From the NCBI RefSeq assembly GCF_028767185.1, contig NZ_JARACK010000004.1, positions 1 through 64,000 on the forward strand: 64,000 nucleotides of DNA. The letters are read 5' to 3'. Origin of the DNA: Mangrovimonas aestuarii. Its GTDB lineage: Bacteria; Bacteroidota; Bacteroidia; Flavobacteriales; Flavobacteriaceae. Position 1 is the first letter of the stretch. Every line of letters begins with the position of its first letter. This document shows positions 60,422 to 64,000 of this stretch, piece after piece. The position numbers and the translations under genes are program-made. The notes beneath the pieces were generated by a model. The model had not been told where the DNA came from and ran no database searches. It worked only from the letters and a program-made list of their open reading frames with translations.

Positions 60422-61705
60422 TTAAAGAGTTATGGATTTGTATACCACGCCGTCTTTCATGACAAAAATCACTTTGGTCATTGCTGTTATATCATTGATA
60501 GGGTCTCCATCTACAGCTATTATATCAGCTAGCATACCAACTTCAATACTTCCTATTTGATCATTTTTCAAAACCGTAGCATTGGTGATTGTTGCGGATT
60601 GAATTATTTCCATTTCAGGCATTCCAGCTTCTGCCATGTAGTTGAATTCTTTTCCATTGTCGCCATGGGGAAAAACACCAGCATCCGTTCCAAAAGCAAT
60701 CTTTACCCCTTTTTTATAGGCCTTGCCAAATGTACCTTGAATTCTAGGACCTACTTCCAAAGCCTTAGGAACTACCACATCGGGGTAAAAGCCTTTAATT
60801 TTTGCATTCTTGGTTACTTCTTTTCCAGCGCATATGGTTGGAACGAGGTAAACATTGTGCTTTTTCATCAGCTCCATAGTTTCTTCACTCATCATGGTAC
60901 CATGCTCTATGGTGGTAACCCCTCCCAGAATAGCTCTTTGCATTCCTTCGTCTCCATGGGCGTGGGCTGCTACAATCATATCATAGTCATGAGCTGTATT
61001 GCAAATGGCTTTTATTTCTTCGAGAGTAAACTGTGGATTGGATCCGTTTTTGGCAACACTTAACACGCCACCTGTAGCCGTAATTTTAATACAGTCGGCT
61101 CCATTTTTATATTGTTGTCTTACGGCTTCTTGGCATTCGTCAACCCCGTTTACAACACCTTTTTCAGGTCCTGGGTTTTCAAGAACGTCGTGTTTCCATC
61201 CATTGGTAGGGTCTGCATGACCGCCAGTTGTAGCAATGGCCTTGCCTGCAGAATAAATTCGAGGCCCAATAATCGATCCTTGGTTTATTGCGTTTCTAAT
61301 GGAGTTGTTTACTCCAGACCCTCCCAAATCCCTCACGGTTGTAAATCCAGCCATTAGTGTTGCCTTAGCGTGATTTACACTTTTAAAAGCGATATCCGCT
61401 TCGTTTAATGTAAATCTTTCTGTATAGCTATTAACATTGTATTCTGTTTCTATATGAACGTGCATATCAATCAGTCCAGGCATCACAGTTTTGTCTTTAA
61501 GGTCTACAATTTTATCGTTTTCATTTTTAGGGATGAGATATCCTGAGCTTACTTGGGTAATTGTGTTTCCACTGACAACAATGGTCATTTCATTTAGTAC
61601 TTTACCCTTTTTTACGTCTATTAATTTTCCGCAATGCAAATAGGTGTCTTGACCAAAAAGAAGAGTTGTGGTTAGGAATAGGAGGGTGATTAACAGCGAT
61701 TTCAT
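60422..61705 (-). CDS. Secreted amidohydrolase (imidazolonepropionase/prolidase-like)
   Basis: The 427-residue metal-dependent hydrolase has a signal peptide (ending TTLLFGQ) and the amidohydrolase barrel: GLIDMHVHIETEY (metal-binding HxH), DCIKITATGGVLSVAKNG (bridging Lys region), IVAAHAHGDEGM, IEHGT and FGTDAGVFPHGDNGKEF (final Asp). It resembles periplasmic prolidase- or imidazolonepropionase-like enzymes that cleave Xaa-Pro dipeptides or related amides; the substrate cannot be fixed from sequence. It faces the UbiA gene and is alone on its strand here. Confidence 0.9.
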   Translation of the reverse strand: MKSLLITLLFLTTTLLFGQDTYLHCGKLIDVKKGKVLNEMTIVVSGNTITQVSSGYLIPKNENDKIVDLKDKTVMPGLIDMHVHIETEYNVNSYTERFTLNEADIAFKSVNHAKATLMAGFTTVRDLGGSGVNNSIRNAINQGSIIGPRIYSAGKAIATTGGHADPTNGWKHDVLENPGPEKGVVNGVDECQEAVRQQYKNGADCIKITATGGVLSVAKNGSNPQFTLEEIKAICNTAHDYDMIVAAHAHGDEGMQRAILGGVTTIEHGTMMSEETMELMKKHNVYLVPTICAGKEVTKNAKIKGFYPDVVVPKALEVGPRIQGTFGKAYKKGVKIAFGTDAGVFPHGDNGKEFNYMAEAGMPEMEIIQSATITNATVLKNDQIGSIEVGMLADIIAVDGDPINDITAMTKVIFVMKDGVVYKSITL

Positions 61706-61800
61706 TTTGATTAGTTTGTTTCTCTAATATCTTATTAATAGAAGGTTATATGGATAAAGGTAATTAAAGTTTTTTAAGTTATAATTTAGATTAATGTCAT

Positions 61801-61835
61801 AAAAAAAGCCAAGGCTATTGGCCTTGGCTTTTTTT
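61801..61835. terminator. Strong intrinsic terminator after the heptad-repeat lipoprotein
   Basis: Arms 61801-61814 and 61822-61835 pair perfectly (14 bp, including the A/T ends) around a seven-base loop. T runs occur on both strands, so it can stop minus-strand transcripts of the lipoprotein gene. Confidence 0.85.
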
Positions 61836-61856
61836 ATTTTAATAAAAGAAAAAGAC

Positions 61857-62225
61857 TTAGTGGTTGTTTTCCATTTCAGTCATGTTCTTTTTTGCAGCTT
61901 CTTTAGCGTCCTTTGTCATTTCTTCAGTTGTTTCTACGGCTTTATCAGCAGCATCCTCTACAGCTTCACCTGCATCTTCCATAGCTTCACCTGCATCTTC
62001 CATAGCTTCGTCTGCAGTTTCTTCAACAGCATTAGCAGCGTCTTCCATAGCTTCTCCGGTAGCATCGGCAGCATGGTCTACAGCATCAGCTGCATCGTCC
62101 ATAGCTTCACCTGCAGCATCTTGAGCATTTTCTACAGCGTCTTCGGCTTTTTTAGTGTCTCTACAAGATGTGATTGATGCGCCAAGAGCTAATAATAAAG
62201 CAGCGCTCATTACGAATTTTTTCAT
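61857..62225 (-). CDS. Small lipoprotein with acidic Ala/Glu/Asp heptad repeats
   Basis: No named family is clear. The 122 residues begin with a lipoprotein signal (ASITSC, Cys21), followed by an almost purely helical sequence in seven-residue steps such as EAMEDAG, EAVEDAA and DAVDHAA, and a lysine-bearing end (MTKDAKEAAKKNMTEMENNH). Such repeats resemble YtxH-like or late-embryogenesis-abundant-like stress proteins. It is probably anchored at the outer or inner membrane facing the periplasm. At DNA level it holds 21-bp tandem repeats. It is a single-gene unit with its own terminator. Confidence 0.75.
   Translation of the reverse strand: MKKFVMSAALLLALGASITSCRDTKKAEDAVENAQDAAGEAMDDAADAVDHAADATGEAMEDAANAVEETADEAMEDAGEAMEDAGEAVEDAADKAVETTEEMTKDAKEAAKKNMTEMENNH
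61961..62023. repeat. 21-bp tandem repeats inside the heptad lipoprotein gene
   Basis: Three consecutive 21-bp units (starting near 61961, 61982 and 62003) encode the EDAGEAM-type heptads. The first two are almost identical and the third is diverged. Slippage could change the repeat number. Confidence 0.7.
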
Positions 62226-62341
62226 TGGTTCAAGTTTTAGTGTTAATTTTTAATGAACACGAATGTAATAACTAATTTTATAATTTAACAAGAATTTCGT
62301 TAAAAAAATTAACAAATTATTTACTACATAGCGGTTTACTT

Positions 62342-63577
62342 TTATTTACGAATAAAGTCTAGTATTTGGATTACGGCGCCACGATTTTCTTTTATGTAGA
62401 GGTTGTTTTTTTTGCCTGATTTATCTCTAAGTATCTTATTATCTATAAGTTGGTTTAAAGTGTTTTTGGCTTCTATTTTGTTTGAAATAGAAGTCATTCC
62501 TCCTTTGGAAATCATTTGAGCTGCTTCAGGAAATTTGGTGTAATGTTGGCCAATAATAATTGGTACGCCAAATACAGCTGCCTCAAGGGTGTTGTGTAGC
62601 CCTGTACTGCCCATTGCACCCCCAACATAAGCTATATCGGCATAATTATATACTTTGGTAAGTAATCCGATAGTGTTTAAAATGAGAACTTGGTATTCAG
62701 AAATGTTTTTGCCGTCAAGTTCTGAATAACAAACTACAGGCATTGTAATACTTTGCTTTAGTTTATCTATTTGATTAGTCTTTATATTATGAGGAGCAAT
62801 AATGTATTTCACGTTTTTATGTGAAGACTCATTAATGTACGGCACTAAAACTTCTTCGTCTTCTGGCCACGAACTCCCTACGACCACACACAGAGAATCC
62901 TGTTTGAATTGTTCTATAAATTCTAAAGTGTTATTTTGAAGCAATTGATTTGATACGCGATCAAACCTTGTATCGCCGCTAAGCGTTACTTGGTTATATT
63001 CAATGGTTTTTAATAATTTTACCGAGGCTTCGTCCTGGGTAAATATATGTTCAAATGCAAATAAAGCTTTGCGGAACTGGTCGCCATACCATTTAAAAAA
63101 GATCTGATCCTTTCTAAATAATGCAGAAATCAAAATAGCCTTACGATTCTGCTTTTTAAGTTCATTGAGCACATTAGGCCAAATTTCATATTTTACAAAA
63201 ATGGTGAGTTCCGGTTTAATGAGATCTAAAAAGCGTTTGGCATTTTTTTGTGTATCTAATGGCAGATAGACCACTACATCAGCAATGGGACTGTTTTTTC
63301 TCACTTCATAACCCGAGGGAGAGAAAAACGAAATGATTACTTTATGGTTAGGATAATCTTTTCTTAATTCCTCGAAAACGGGAAGTCCTTGTTCATATTC
63401 TCCCAAAGAAGCACAGTGAAACCAAAGTGTTTTGTCATTAGCTTGAATTGTAGCCTTGAGTTTACTAAATGTCTCTTTCCTGCCTTTAACGCCTAAGCGG
63501 ATTTTATGATTAAATAACCCAATGATTTTCAGGGTTAATTGAGTAAGCTGAATGCCTATATTATAAATAATATTCAA
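62342..63577 (-). CDS. waaA: 3-deoxy-D-manno-octulosonic acid (Kdo) transferase
   Basis: WaaA adds Kdo to lipid A precursor at the inner membrane, the first step of the lipopolysaccharide core. The sequence shows LNIIYNIGIQLTQL (membrane-near start), TLWFHCASLGEYEQGLPVFEEL, VIISFFSPSGYE, LTIFVKYEIWPNVLNELK, the GT30 C-terminal motif AYVGGAMGSTGLHNTLEAAVFGVPIIIG and FPEA. I take the TTG at 63577 as start (411 residues, fits the family). An ATG at 63622 would add 15 residues. The longer frame beyond it runs into the divergent aminotransferase promoter and is unlikely. It diverges from the DegT gene, which also acts in glycan synthesis. Confidence 0.92.
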   Translation of the reverse strand: MNIIYNIGIQLTQLTLKIIGLFNHKIRLGVKGRKETFSKLKATIQANDKTLWFHCASLGEYEQGLPVFEELRKDYPNHKVIISFFSPSGYEVRKNSPIADVVVYLPLDTQKNAKRFLDLIKPELTIFVKYEIWPNVLNELKKQNRKAILISALFRKDQIFFKWYGDQFRKALFAFEHIFTQDEASVKLLKTIEYNQVTLSGDTRFDRVSNQLLQNNTLEFIEQFKQDSLCVVVGSSWPEDEEVLVPYINESSHKNVKYIIAPHNIKTNQIDKLKQSITMPVVCYSELDGKNISEYQVLILNTIGLLTKVYNYADIAYVGGAMGSTGLHNTLEAAVFGVPIIIGQHYTKFPEAAQMISKGGMTSISNKIEAKNTLNQLIDNKILRDKSGKKNNLYIKENRGAVIQILDFIRK

Positions 63578-63621
63578 ACCAGTTTCTTTGTTGCTAAAGT
63601 ACGGTTCTTTCGTAAAATTCA

Positions 63622-63652
63622 TTGGCTGTAGTCGCCGAATTTTGTAATTTCG
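63622..63652 (+). promoter_or_regulatory. Promoter of the DegT-type aminotransferase gene
   Basis: TTG (63622-63624), 20 bases, then TAATTTCG (63645-63652), one mismatch to TAnnTTTG. The -7 box lies only six bases before the ATG, so the mRNA would be almost leaderless. Confidence 0.45.
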
Positions 63653-63658
63653 TGGCTT

Positions 63659-64000
63659 ATGAGAAAAATACAAATGGTTGACCTTAACGGTCAGTATCAA
63701 GAGATAAAAGAAGCTGTAAACAATTCCATCCAAGAAGTGTTGGAATCTTCAGCATATATTAATGGTCCCGAAGTGCATAAGCTTCAAAAGGGACTGGAAG
63801 ATTATTTAGGAGTAAAACATGTTATTCCATGTGCCAACGGAACAGATGCCCTACAGATTGCCATGATGGGATTAGGGCTTCAACCAGGTGATGAAGTAAT
63901 CACTGCCGACTTTACCTTCGCGGCAACTGTTGAGGTGATTGCGTTATTGCAGTTAACGCCTGTTTTGGTCGATGTTGAACCAGATACATTCAACATAGAT
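63659..64000 (+). CDS. DegT/DnrJ/EryC1 sugar aminotransferase, N-terminal part (runs off the window)
   Basis: The frame from the ATG at 63659 is open to the window end (114 codons). It starts RKIQMVDLNGQYQEIK and contains SAYINGPEVHKLQKGLEDYLGVKHVIPCANGTDALQIAMMGLGLQPGDEVITADFTFAATVEVI. This is the PLP-binding N-terminal domain of the DegT family, including the ANGTDAL phosphate-binding loop. These enzymes aminate nucleotide-linked keto sugars for surface polysaccharides or O-antigen; WbpE/WlbE-like members are the nearest by the motif. The active-site Lys lies beyond the edge. It diverges from waaA, so lipopolysaccharide-type synthesis may continue outside the window. Confidence 0.93.
   Translation, partial: MRKIQMVDLNGQYQEIKEAVNNSIQEVLESSAYINGPEVHKLQKGLEDYLGVKHVIPCANGTDALQIAMMGLGLQPGDEVITADFTFAATVEVIALLQLTPVLVDVEPDTFNID

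Noticed and set aside
60557-61063. A 168-codon open frame on the plus strand, antisense to the amidohydrolase gene
   Set aside because: The minus strand encodes a full amidohydrolase with its metal motifs. The antisense translation is Cys/Phe-rich with no domain, signal or start context.
61818-62177. Plus-strand open frames opposite the heptad lipoprotein (also 61864-62124)
   Set aside because: They are Ser/Ala/Phe-rich mirror images of the repetitive GAA/GAT codons on the minus strand, and the first runs through the terminator.
1-64000. CRISPR arrays, insertion sequences, replication origin or toxin-antitoxin pairs
   Set aside because: Reading both strands I saw no regularly spaced direct repeats, transposase motifs, DnaA-box cluster or paired small toxin-type genes.

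Overview
The window is a contiguous stretch of a low-GC Bacteroidota chromosome, almost certainly a marine-type member of the Flavobacteriaceae. The evidence is: Type IX secretion (T9SS) proteins and sorting domains; a SusC/SusD starch locus; a 287-residue RpoD; mevalonate-pathway isoprenoid genes; the bamA-uppS-porG-nadK gene order; a FolK-deoxynucleoside kinase fusion; and promoters of the Bacteroidota form TTG-N(18-21)-TAnnTTTG. No plasmid, phage, CRISPR array or insertion sequence was seen.

Layout. 1-1553: the end of a T9SS type B cargo gene and its PorP/SprF partner. 1577-10270: a gamma carbonic anhydrase, then a minus-strand envelope block (CBS protein, nadK, porG, uppS, bamA, two OmpH/Skp chaperones, murI). 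10361-12891: pdxJ, an esterase and two small proteins. 13134-16692: tig, clpP, clpX (protein quality control). 16700-30146: mostly housekeeping genes (GH3-like protein, DUF2797, rpsU, rpoD, an AsmA-like protein, queuosine-precursor transporter, folK-dNK, an rRNA/tRNA methyltransferase, mutS, tRNA-Gly and tRNA-Leu) and small secreted proteins.

30194-51598 is a complete alpha-glucan (starch/maltodextrin) utilisation locus. On the minus strand lie susC, susD, a SusE-like binding lipoprotein and a T9SS-exported GH13 amylase. Diverging on the plus strand are a LacI regulator, an SLC45-type sugar transporter, beta-phosphoglucomutase, GH65 maltose phosphorylase, a periplasmic GH13, an esterase lipoprotein, a GH31 alpha-glucosidase and a GH13 lipoprotein. 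A probable working model: the amylase cuts starch outside the cell, SusCDE bind and import oligosaccharides, periplasmic GH13/GH31 enzymes trim them, the MFS carrier imports maltose, and GH65 plus PgmB turn it into glucose and glucose-6-phosphate. A perfect 16-bp LacI-type palindrome sits midway between susC and lacI. Two overlapping, mutually exclusive inverted repeats precede the transporter gene.

51625-64000: msrB-msrA, a 125-bp inverted-repeat element, selO, a TesB thioesterase, a BaiN-like flavoprotein, DUF1697, mvaD, mevalonate kinase and a UbiA prenyltransferase, an amidohydrolase, a heptad-repeat lipoprotein, Kdo transferase (waaA) and the start of a DegT-type sugar aminotransferase. 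No clearly unprecedented system is present. The least explained signals are regulatory: the starch-locus intergenic regions, the susE-amylase hairpin, the 125-bp repeat and the 11940-11979 hairpin. The oddest gene by context is the esterase lipoprotein in the starch locus.
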